DNA of 5,964 nucleotides from an uncultured Pirellula sp. (GTDB lineage Bacteria > Planctomycetota > Planctomycetia > Pirellulales > Pirellulaceae). Made by a program: the position numbers and the translations under genes. The first letter of the stretch is position 1. Each line of letters begins with the position of its first letter. Positions 1 through 5,964 of this stretch are shown here, in pieces. The notes beneath the pieces were generated by a model. The model saw only the letters and a list, made by a program, of their open reading frames with translations, was not told where the DNA came from and searched no databases. Where the stretch lies: positions 1 to 5,964 of the forward strand of contig CAILTZ010000092.1 in the NCBI GenBank assembly GCA_903837255.1, written 5' to 3'.

Positions 1-1048
1 GACCCAAGACCCAAAAACCAGTCGCCGTGATGAGCCGATTTCGAGCCAGCTCATCGTCAGGTGCTGGCAGCAAATCTCCAGCAATCTGATGCGTTACGAA
101 CTCGTCGAAGGCTAGATCCTCATTCAAGGAGTCGACCACCCAATCGCGATAACGCCAAGCGTTCGGCATGTCGTGATTCTCATCAGCACCGTTGCTGTTG
201 GCATACCGGACCAAATCGAGCCAATGCCGGCCCCAACGCACCCCGTACTCCTGTGACGCCAGCAACCGATCGATAAGCCGCTCGTAGCGCAAGTCGGCAG
301 GATCGGCCAGATAACTCTCGATTTCCCGCAGGGTAGGGGGGAGCCCGGTAAGCCCCAGGCTCGCGCGACGCAAAAGCACCAGCGGATCGGCCTGAACGTC
401 GGCCTCCCAGCCCCGCTCCCTGAGCTTAGCTTGCACAAAGGCATCGATCGGCCTTGCATGCTGAACCTTGGACATCTCCCAAACGTTGTTCGCAGGAATC
501 GATATTTCGCCGATTGGCTGAAACGCCCAATGCTTGCGAGCAAGCTCGGGATCAACCCAAGCTTTCTTGGCTTGTGTCGAATCGTCCGCCAGAGCGACTC
601 GCGGATCGACCAACCCGTCCTGTACCCAATGCTCAAAATCCACGATGATCGAGTCGGACAATTTTCCATCAGGAGGCATCTTGGGCTCCTGGTGACGCAG
701 AACCTGGATCAGCAAGCTTTCTTGGGGCTTGCCGGGTATCGCCGCAGGACCGCTATCTCCCCCGCGAAGAATGCCGTCGCGTGTTTCTAAACTGAGACTG
801 CCCTGCAGGATACTCGACGCTCCCGAATGGCACTCGTAGCACTTTTCGACCAGTACCGGCCGAATCTTGGTCTCGAAAAAATCAAGCTGCTTGGTCGTCG
901 GAGCGGAGACCTCGGACGCTTCTTGTGCAAACCCCAAGCTGCCGAGTACCAAACCAGCGCAGACAACCATCCAAAAGGCGGGGGTCGCGCCGCGAGCAAT
1001 GCTCTGGCCTGCCGCCTTGAGGTGCCCAGCCTTCGTGGCGTGCATCAT
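1..1048 (-). CDS. Second planctomycete cytochrome c protein (PSCyt1-DUF1549), 3' end cut by window edge
   Basis: An open frame reads from ATG at 1048 to the left edge with no stop, giving about 349 residues of an incomplete protein. Residues 1-41 look like a long Sec signal: basic/polar n-region, hydrophobic stretch from about F25 to F40, and likely cleavage after GFA at 41. A PSCyt1 domain follows (about 55-147) with a c-type heme site CYECH at 70-74 and a probable distal Met ligand in KMPP (M124). The motif HWAFQPI (173-179) leads into DUF1549/PSCyt2 (about 199 onward), recognisable by RPIDAFV, LLRRASLGLTGLPPT, WGRHWLDLVRYA and IAGDLLPA. The second CxxCH and the DUF1553 half expected for the family would lie beyond the edge. 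It is clearly paralogous to the protein encoded at 2537-5791, though no LamG domain can be assessed. A second ATG at 1045 is an alternative start. Only one base separates it from the DUF1501 stop, so coupled translation is likely. Family assignment is firm; biochemical role is unknown. Confidence 0.93.
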   Translation of the reverse strand, partial: MMHATKAGHLKAAGQSIARGATPAFWMVVCAGLVLGSLGFAQEASEVSAPTTKQLDFFETKIRPVLVEKCYECHSGASSILQGSLSLETRDGILRGGDSGPAAIPGKPQESLLIQVLRHQEPKMPPDGKLSDSIIVDFEHWVQDGLVDPRVALADDSTQAKKAWVDPELARKHWAFQPIGEISIPANNVWEMSKVQHARPIDAFVQAKLRERGWEADVQADPLVLLRRASLGLTGLPPTLREIESYLADPADLRYERLIDRLLASQEYGVRWGRHWLDLVRYANSNGADENHDMPNAWRYRDWVVDSLNEDLAFDEFVTHQIAGDLLPAPDDELARNRLITATGFWVLG

Positions 1049-1067
1049 CTTAGGCCAAAAGCTCCTT
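1046..1067 (-). promoter_or_regulatory. One-base intergenic junction and possible ribosome site before the second cytochrome gene
   Basis: The DUF1501 stop TAA occupies 1050-1052 and the next ATG begins at 1048, leaving one base between them. An AAGGAG at 1062-1067 lies in the last codons of the DUF1501 gene. It is 13 bases upstream of the ATG at 1048 and 16 upstream of the ATG at 1045, further than the usual 5-9. It is therefore a candidate ribosome site rather than a firm one, and re-initiation by the terminating ribosome is equally plausible. Confidence 0.45.
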
Positions 1068-2540
1068 GACGACCCGAGCCGGCTCCACACCGGTCAACTT
1101 CAGATCGAGCCCTTGGTTCTTGAACGTAAAGCGTTCGTGATCGATCCCCAGCAGATGCAGCACCGTCGCGTGGAAATCGCGGATGTGCACTGGGTCTTTG
1201 ACGATGTTGTACGAAAAGTCGTCGGTCTCTCCGTAAATCGTGCCACCTTTGATGCCGCCTCCAGCCATCCACATCGTAAAGCATCGAGGATGGTGATCGC
1301 GACCATAATTGTCTTTGCTCAAACCTCCCTGAGAGTAAATCGTTCGTCCAAACTCACCGCCCCAGATTACCAGGGTCGAATCCAGGAGCCCTCGGTTCTT
1401 CAAATCGGTGATCAAGCCGTAGGTGGCTTGGTCGATGTCTTTACACTGCGATGGCAATCGCTTGGCAACATTGCCGTGATGGTCCCAGTTGTTCAGGTAG
1501 ATTTGTACAAATCGAACATCCCGCTCGACCATGCGACGCGCTAGGAGGACCGAGTTTGCGAACGTCCCGGGCTTCTTGGCTTCTTGACCATAAAGCTCCA
1601 TGGTGCTTTCGGGTTCATCGGCGATGTTGGTCAAGTCCGGCACGCTCGACTGCATTCGGAAGGCTAGCTCATATTGCTCTATCCGAGTATGGATCTCGGG
1701 ATCACCCACAGCGCGGAAGTTCATCTCATTGAGCGATTTGAGCCCGTCGAGCGTTTTGCGACGGATGTCGGTGGGCACTCCGGAAGGATTGTTGATGTAA
1801 AGGATCGGATCTCCAACGCTTCGGAAGCTACAGCCGCCGTGCTCACCGGGCAAACAACCCGATGACCAGAGCCTCGCCGAGATCGCTTGGATCTGCTCGT
1901 TATTGGTCGGAGTAGCCACGAGCACCACAAAGGTTGGGAGATTGTTGTTCATGGATCCCAGACCGTAGGACAACCATGCGCCGATGCAAGGCCGTCCGGT
2001 GACCATGTTTCCAGTCTGCATGTAAGTAATCGCCGGCTCGTGATTGATCGCTTCGGTATTCATCGATCGCACAAAGCACAGATCATCGACGATCTTTGCC
2101 GTCTGGGGCAAAAGCTCGGTGACCCACATCCCGCTTTTTCCGTGCTGTGCGAACTTGTACATCGATGGAGCGATCGGAAATCGCGCCTGACCGCTGGTCA
2201 TGGTCGTCAACCGCTGTCCATTGCGGATGGTCTCTGGAAGATCCTTGTCATACCACTCGTTCATCTGCGGCTTGTAGTCGTAGATGTCCATCTGCGAAGG
2301 TCCACCGACCATGTGCAGGTAGATCACCCGCTTGGCTTTTGGCGCAAAATGCGGCAGCGTTCCCAAGCCGCCTATCGAGGCAGCACCCTCGCCAGGATTC
2401 GGGCTTGCTTGGGAGACCAGTGGAGTCCCCAGGGAAGCCAAGGCCGCCGCGCCGAGCACGTTTCCTCCGCTGCGAAAAAACTGTCTCCGAGTTTCACTTC
2501 GCACATATTCTTCGAATATCGAATGGATTTGGTTTCTCAT
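1050..2540 (-). CDS. DUF1501 protein, Tat-exported, alkaline phosphatase/sulfatase-like
   Basis: Complete 496-residue protein. The N-terminus carries a twin-arginine signal: T17-R18-R19-Q20-F21-F22, then a moderately hydrophobic region to about S43-A45, so it is probably exported folded. The DUF1501 domain begins near residue 64 with HFAPKAKRVIYLHMVGGPSQMD (64-85), the usual opening of the family. NHEPA (166-170) follows, and the C-terminal hallmarks are IWGGEFGRT (392-400), GRDHHP (413-418), the AGGG-KGG segment, and IRDFHATVLHLLGIDH (453-468). These His/Asp-rich motifs resemble metal-binding motifs of the alkaline phosphatase superfamily, to which DUF1501 is often related; that catalysis occurs is inference. 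One small departure is R454 where family members I recall usually have His before the DxHAT motif. The ATG at 2538-2540 is preceded by GAGG at 2551-2554 (spacer 10) and overlaps the upstream stop. In Planctomycetota this family is typically encoded beside a PSCyt1-DUF1549-DUF1553 protein, as here on both sides. Substrate unknown. Confidence 0.95.
   Translation of the reverse strand: MRNQIHSIFEEYVRSETRRQFFRSGGNVLGAAALASLGTPLVSQASPNPGEGAASIGGLGTLPHFAPKAKRVIYLHMVGGPSQMDIYDYKPQMNEWYDKDLPETIRNGQRLTTMTSGQARFPIAPSMYKFAQHGKSGMWVTELLPQTAKIVDDLCFVRSMNTEAINHEPAITYMQTGNMVTGRPCIGAWLSYGLGSMNNNLPTFVVLVATPTNNEQIQAISARLWSSGCLPGEHGGCSFRSVGDPILYINNPSGVPTDIRRKTLDGLKSLNEMNFRAVGDPEIHTRIEQYELAFRMQSSVPDLTNIADEPESTMELYGQEAKKPGTFANSVLLARRMVERDVRFVQIYLNNWDHHGNVAKRLPSQCKDIDQATYGLITDLKNRGLLDSTLVIWGGEFGRTIYSQGGLSKDNYGRDHHPRCFTMWMAGGGIKGGTIYGETDDFSYNIVKDPVHIRDFHATVLHLLGIDHERFTFKNQGLDLKLTGVEPARVVKELLA
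2537..2540 (-). other. ATGA stop/start overlap between cytochrome and DUF1501 genes
   Basis: On the minus strand the bases read ATGA: the ATG at 2540-2538 begins the DUF1501 gene and the TGA at 2539-2537 ends the upstream cytochrome gene. This four-base overlap is a classic arrangement for translational coupling. A GAGG at 2551-2554, inside the end of the upstream gene, sits ten bases before the ATG and is a plausible, slightly distant Shine-Dalgarno site. Confidence 0.9.
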
Positions 2541-5500
2541 TTGGTTATCGCCTCATCGAGATTCATCAGAATGTTGACGGTCATGGTCCACGAAGCCAAC
2601 TCCGATGGATTGATTTCTTCCGGGGAGCGAGTTGCCCCAACGGCTAATAGCTCTTTGGCTGACTGCGGATTTGCTTGGTAGTAACCCGACAATTCGCCCA
2701 ACGATGCTTGCAACACACCGAGTTCCTCACCGCGTAGCGGCCTAGACACAACGCGTGCGGCGATCCACTGAAGTCTTGCAACTGGATCTGCCCCGTTGGG
2801 GTTGGCTTGTATGGCTCGCTGAGCCAATATCCTTGCGGCTTCAACAAACTGGATATCGTTCATGGTGACCAAGGCTTGTAGGGGCGTGTTGGTCCGTTCG
2901 CGCCTGACGGTGCAAACCTCGCGGGCCGTGGCGTTGAAAACTTCCATGCTAGGAGGCGGTGCCGATCGCTTCAGGAACGTGTACAAACTCCTTCGATAAA
3001 GCCCTTCTCCCTTGTCAGCCAAGTAATCGCGTGTGTTGCTGCCGGGCATCGCGACGGCCTCCCAGACCCCGGGGGGCTGATAAGGACGCACGCTCGGACC
3101 GCCAATCTTTTCAATGAGCAATCCGCTTGCGGCCAAAGCGCTATCTCGAATCATCTCGGCATCCATTCGGAAGCGAGGTCCTCTGGCGAGTAGTTTGTTC
3201 GACGGATCCATCGCTAACTTTTCATTCGTCACACTGGCCGATTGGCGATAGGTCGAGCTGGTTACGATCGTGCGGAACAAGTTCTTGATGTTCCAACCAT
3301 CCTCGCGGAAAGAGATGGCCAAGTAGTCCAAAAGTTCCGGGTGGGTTGGCAACTGGCCAGTGACCCCAAAGTCACCAGCCGAAAACACGATTCCGTTCCC
3401 AAAGACTTCTTGCCAAAATCGGTTCACCGTCACTCTGGCCGTCATTGGATTCGTCTCATCCAACAACCACTTAGCCAATCCCAAGCGGTTCTTCGGATAC
3501 TCCTCTTTCCAAGGGTTCAATACCGTGGGCGTTGCGGGTCCGACCTCATCGGCACGCTTGTCGTAGTCGCCGCGAGTCAGCAGCCAAGCCTTGGGAATCT
3601 CATTCTTCTCGTTCATCACGTGCGCGATAGTCCCACGCTGTAGAATCGCTGCCTTCTCGTCGACAAGCTGCTGTTGGCTTTGCGTTAGCTTGGAGTAATC
3701 CGCATCGCGTGAAACCAAATACCATTGGAACAGTTCATCGGTCTGTTCGCTGCTTCGATTGGGCTTGGCCACCAAGTACTGCCGACGCGGTAGTTGCCCG
3801 ACCGTTTGAAACTCTTCAGGGCTGAGCACACGTCGATACATCCGGATATCCTGAAGCTTTGCATCTATGGTCGGAGCCGTTGCGTGCCTGCTCCCTAGCC
3901 GTAGCGGAACCTTGGTGCGAATCGTTTCGCTTAGCTTGTCGCTAGCGACGTTCAACGGGGCGTCTTTTCCATCAACATAGATCTTCACGCCTTGGGCTTT
4001 CGAGCTCCCGTCGTAAGTGATCGTGACATGCTGCCAACGACTTGCTGTGAGGCGTTGCTGAGTCACCACCTTGAGCGCGTTGTCAGGCCACTTGTGGATG
4101 ATATGGGTTCCGATGCTGCCGTTCTCGAGCCACACGTCCCAACCTCGGAAGTCTGCTCCATCGTCCATTCGGGCCAGCAACGAGCCTCCTTGGTTGTCCG
4201 CGGCGAGTTTGACCCACATTGAGATCGTGAAGGGTTGGTCGCGTTCGATATCACCCGCTTCGAAGGTCGTGTAAAGCCCGTTTTTGACTTGCCACGCCGA
4301 GTCGCTCAACTGGCCTGGTGCAAAGGCAGCCTCGGAGCTAAGTGCAACCGGTTGCTTTTGGCCTTGGACGATCCAATCCAAAGTATTTAGATCCGAGCCT
4401 AGCAAGGGCAGATGGACATCCAAGGCATCCTGGGCTGGCAGTGGAGTCTGAGCCAGTGCATCCCGTTCGGAGGGGTTATTGATGTAAGCGTCAAAGCCAC
4501 CGCGTGCCTCGCTGCGGCGTTGTTCAACAGACTGTTTGGCCTGGGCGATCAGACCGTCAAGGGCAGAGAACCGCTCGAGGTCTACTTCGAGAGGGACCGG
4601 GACGATCGGCGGGGTATCCTTGATGTTTCCATCCATCGCGTTCTGAGTGGTGTTGTTGAAGAACGCTGCCATCTGATAGAACTCGCGCTGCGAAATCGGG
4701 TCGAACTTGTGATCGTGGCAAACCGCACAACCCATCGTCAAACCCAACCACACCAAACTGGTCGTCTCGACCCGATCGCGTGTATAGAGGACTTGGTATT
4801 CCTCGGAGATCGCACCACCTTCGTTGGTCGTGATGTTGCAACGGTTAAATCCGCTGGCAATGCGCTGGTCCAGGGTCGCGTCGGGGAGCAGGTCCCCGGC
4901 GAGTTGCTCGAAGGTGAATTGATCGAATGGGAGGTTGCGATTGAAGGCCTTGATCACCCACTGGCGATACGACCACATCTCTCGGTAATTGTCGAAATGG
5001 ATTCCGTGCGTGTCTGCATAGCGGGCGTAGTCCAGCCAGTATCGACCGCGATGCTCCCCCCATTCTTGGCGAGCCAGCAGTTCATCGACGTAGTTCTCGT
5101 AGCGTTCGGGAGATGGGTCGGACATCACCCGCTCGACATCCTCAGGGCTCGGGGGTAGCCCCGTCAAATCCAGCGCGACGCGTCGGATCAACGTCCGCAG
5201 ATCGGCCTCAGGAGAAGGCTCCGTACCTCGGCGTTCGAGTTCCGAGAGAACGAATCGATCGATTGGATTGCGAACCCAACCCGCGTTGCGAATCTGAGGC
5301 AACTCAGGTTTCACAGGGACGATGTAAGCCCAATGGCCTTGGTACTGGGCACCTTCGGCAATCCATGCTTTGAGGAGTTGCTTTTGGCTCTCGGTAAGGG
5401 ACTTGTGGGACGTCGGGGGTGGCATCACCTCGTTTTCATCGGTGCTGAGGATGCGTTTGATGATCGAGCTCTCTTCGGGTTTACCCGGCACGATCGCTTG

Positions 5501-5791
5501 TTTGTTCAAAGCGGCCTCGCGGATATCGAGCCGCAGTTCAGCAGCCCGTTTGCTTTCGTCCTGACCATGGCAAGCAAAGCAGTTGTCATTAAGGATCGGA
5601 CGGATGTCCCGGTTGTACTGAACCATCCCGTTGGCGGCCTGGGCCGTCGGAGAAACGACGGGTAAGGCAAGTAAAACTCCGGCCAGAAACAGAACCTTGT
5701 TGGTCCAGAATCGAATACGATGGAAGTCCATAAGGCTTGCGGTTTTTTGATTATTGAAGACGCCAAGCACTCCTGCAGAGTCGAACATCAC
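2537..5791 (-). CDS. Planctomycete cytochrome c protein: PSCyt1-DUF1549-LamG-DUF1553
   Basis: Large extracytoplasmic heme protein, 1,084 residues from GTG 5791 (ATG 5788 also possible) or 1,064 from ATG 5731. The start at 5731 gives a textbook Sec signal (MDFHRIRFWTNK, then a VLFLAGVLLALPVV core, cleavage near AQA/AN at 52-53 in long numbering), so I prefer it. No clear ribosome site supports any start. Domains in long numbering: PSCyt1 about 57-150 with heme site CFACH 71-75 and probable distal Met ligand M123 in VMPPP; DUF1549/PSCyt2 about 175-380 with LTGLPPSPED, YWLDYARYADTHG, LAGDLLPDAT and a second CxxCH, CAVCHDHKFDPI (355-366); a low-conservation linker; a LamG/concanavalin-like domain about 457-665 (FTISMWVKL, WQHVTITYDG, IYVDGK, LQDIRMYRRVLSPEEF); the IPKAWLLTRGDYD motif (732-744); and DUF1553/PSD1 about 768-1010 (NRFWQEVFGNGIV, RERTNTPLQALVTMND). 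It is first in the operon; its TGA overlaps the DUF1501 ATG. Heme binding is predicted from motifs; the redox partner and substrate are unknown. Confidence 0.95.
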   Translation of the reverse strand: MMFDSAGVLGVFNNQKTASLMDFHRIRFWTNKVLFLAGVLLALPVVSPTAQAANGMVQYNRDIRPILNDNCFACHGQDESKRAAELRLDIREAALNKQAIVPGKPEESSIIKRILSTDENEVMPPPTSHKSLTESQKQLLKAWIAEGAQYQGHWAYIVPVKPELPQIRNAGWVRNPIDRFVLSELERRGTEPSPEADLRTLIRRVALDLTGLPPSPEDVERVMSDPSPERYENYVDELLARQEWGEHRGRYWLDYARYADTHGIHFDNYREMWSYRQWVIKAFNRNLPFDQFTFEQLAGDLLPDATLDQRIASGFNRCNITTNEGGAISEEYQVLYTRDRVETTSLVWLGLTMGCAVCHDHKFDPISQREFYQMAAFFNNTTQNAMDGNIKDTPPIVPVPLEVDLERFSALDGLIAQAKQSVEQRRSEARGGFDAYINNPSERDALAQTPLPAQDALDVHLPLLGSDLNTLDWIVQGQKQPVALSSEAAFAPGQLSDSAWQVKNGLYTTFEAGDIERDQPFTISMWVKLAADNQGGSLLARMDDGADFRGWDVWLENGSIGTHIIHKWPDNALKVVTQQRLTASRWQHVTITYDGSSKAQGVKIYVDGKDAPLNVASDKLSETIRTKVPLRLGSRHATAPTIDAKLQDIRMYRRVLSPEEFQTVGQLPRRQYLVAKPNRSSEQTDELFQWYLVSRDADYSKLTQSQQQLVDEKAAILQRGTIAHVMNEKNEIPKAWLLTRGDYDKRADEVGPATPTVLNPWKEEYPKNRLGLAKWLLDETNPMTARVTVNRFWQEVFGNGIVFSAGDFGVTGQLPTHPELLDYLAISFREDGWNIKNLFRTIVTSSTYRQSASVTNEKLAMDPSNKLLARGPRFRMDAEMIRDSALAASGLLIEKIGGPSVRPYQPPGVWEAVAMPGSNTRDYLADKGEGLYRRSLYTFLKRSAPPPSMEVFNATAREVCTVRRERTNTPLQALVTMNDIQFVEAARILAQRAIQANPNGADPVARLQWIAARVVSRPLRGEELGVLQASLGELSGYYQANPQSAKELLAVGATRSPEEINPSELASWTMTVNILMNLDEAITK

Positions 5792-5936
5792 CTAAAAAAG
5801 GTTTGGCTCGTAAGGGGGGCTTTGCGGTGGGGGTGGGACCGATCTGCTAACCGGATCGGCTAAGGAATAACGACTCTCTAAGATTTTCACCTAATTCCCG
5901 TAAAAAGCAATCGAGAACCGCTGAGTTTCGTCGGGG
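5792..5936 (-). promoter_or_regulatory. Non-coding leader upstream of the operon, with a small inverted repeat
   Basis: About 145 bases without a convincing gene on either strand precede the operon, so this is where a promoter and 5' leader should lie. I could not support a sigma-70 promoter: TTGCTT (5905-5910 on the minus strand) is followed at 17-18 bases only by AAAATC/AAATCT, a poor -10. An inverted repeat, CCGATC (5839-5844) and GATCGG (5854-5859), encloses a nine-base loop and could form a short hairpin in the transcript or be a protein site. A G-rich run lies on the plus strand at 5814-5837. The leader is probably truncated on its far side because adapter-like sequence begins at 5937, so the main promoter may be missing. 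Confidence 0.35.
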
Positions 5937-5964
5937 AGATCGGAAAGCGTCGTGTAGGGAAAGA
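5937..5964. other. Residual Illumina TruSeq adapter sequence (artefact)
   Basis: The last 28 bases read AGATCGGAA (5937-5945) followed by AGCGTCGTGTAGGGAAAGA (5946-5964). This is the reverse complement of the 3' part of the Illumina TruSeq universal adapter, with a single G missing between 5945 and 5946 (the adapter has AGATCGGAAGAGC at that point). A 28-of-29 match located exactly at the window edge is not credible by chance. I infer that the window ends at an assembly contig end carrying untrimmed adapter, and that genuine genomic sequence stops at about 5936. These bases should not be annotated biologically. Confidence 0.93.

Noticed and set aside
124..669. A 181-codon minus-strand frame starting MENCPTRSSW
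   Set aside because: It is an out-of-frame shadow of the truncated second cytochrome. The other minus-strand frame over the same bases gives the conserved HWAFQPI, LTGLPPT and WLDLVRYA motifs and continues to the window edge.
867..1544. A 225-codon open frame on the plus strand
   Set aside because: It crosses the junction between the DUF1501 gene and the second cytochrome gene in antisense and has no protein-family signature.
1887..2681. A 264-codon open frame on the plus strand
   Set aside because: It is antisense to the N-terminal half of the DUF1501 gene and the end of the cytochrome gene, crossing their junction. The product is unrecognisable, while the minus-strand frames show clear conserved motifs.
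4412..5158. A 248-codon open frame on the plus strand
   Set aside because: It lies entirely antisense to the conserved DUF1549 part of the large cytochrome gene, and its translation shows no recognisable family, signal or motif. Long antisense frames are common opposite GC-moderate coding DNA.
5814..5837. Possible G-quadruplex on the plus strand (runs of six, two, five and three G)
   Set aside because: Only three tracts have three or more G, so a canonical three-quartet structure with four tracts is not available. A weaker two-quartet form cannot be excluded but is not supported.
5881..5910. Candidate sigma-70 promoter using TTGCTT as a -35
   Set aside because: No acceptable -10 hexamer lies at 16-18 bases; the best candidates match TATAAT at only two positions.
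1..5936. Search for RNA genes, CRISPR, insertion sequences and terminators
   Set aside because: The window is nearly all coding with one- or four-base junctions. No regularly spaced repeats, transposase motifs, tRNA-like folds or hairpin-plus-T-run terminators were seen.

Overview
The window is about 5.96 kb of almost solidly coding DNA with all genes on the minus strand. It looks like a member of the Planctomycetota, probably Pirellulaceae-like. The reason is the gene content: planctomycete-type cytochrome c proteins (PSCyt1 + DUF1549/PSCyt2 + DUF1553/PSD1) next to a Tat-exported DUF1501 protein. These families are greatly expanded in that phylum and its relatives. Base composition is moderate (mid-50s % GC by eye, not computed), and Shine-Dalgarno signals are weak or absent, which also fits. 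No database search was possible; family names come from recognising conserved motifs.

Layout in transcription order (right to left). Positions 5937-5964 are very probably not biological: they match the Illumina TruSeq adapter with one base missing, so the right edge is probably a contig end. Positions 5792-5936 are a short non-coding leader with a small inverted repeat. Positions 2537-5791 (or from 5731) encode a ~1,064-1,084 residue Sec-exported cytochrome c protein with the order signal peptide, PSCyt1, DUF1549, LamG-like domain, DUF1553. Positions 1050-2540 encode a complete 496-residue DUF1501 protein with a twin-arginine signal. Positions 1-1048 encode the first ~349 residues of a second PSCyt1-DUF1549 protein, which runs off the left edge.

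The three genes are packed as one operon: a 4-base ATGA stop/start overlap between the first and second, and a single base between the second and third. They are therefore probably co-transcribed and translationally coupled. All three products are predicted to leave the cytoplasm, the two cytochromes by Sec and the DUF1501 protein by Tat. The plausible picture is an extracytoplasmic module of two heme-binding paralogues flanking one alkaline-phosphatase/sulfatase-like DUF1501 protein. The substrate and reaction are not known for these families and cannot be read from the sequence. I saw no RNA genes, CRISPR array, insertion sequence or origin.
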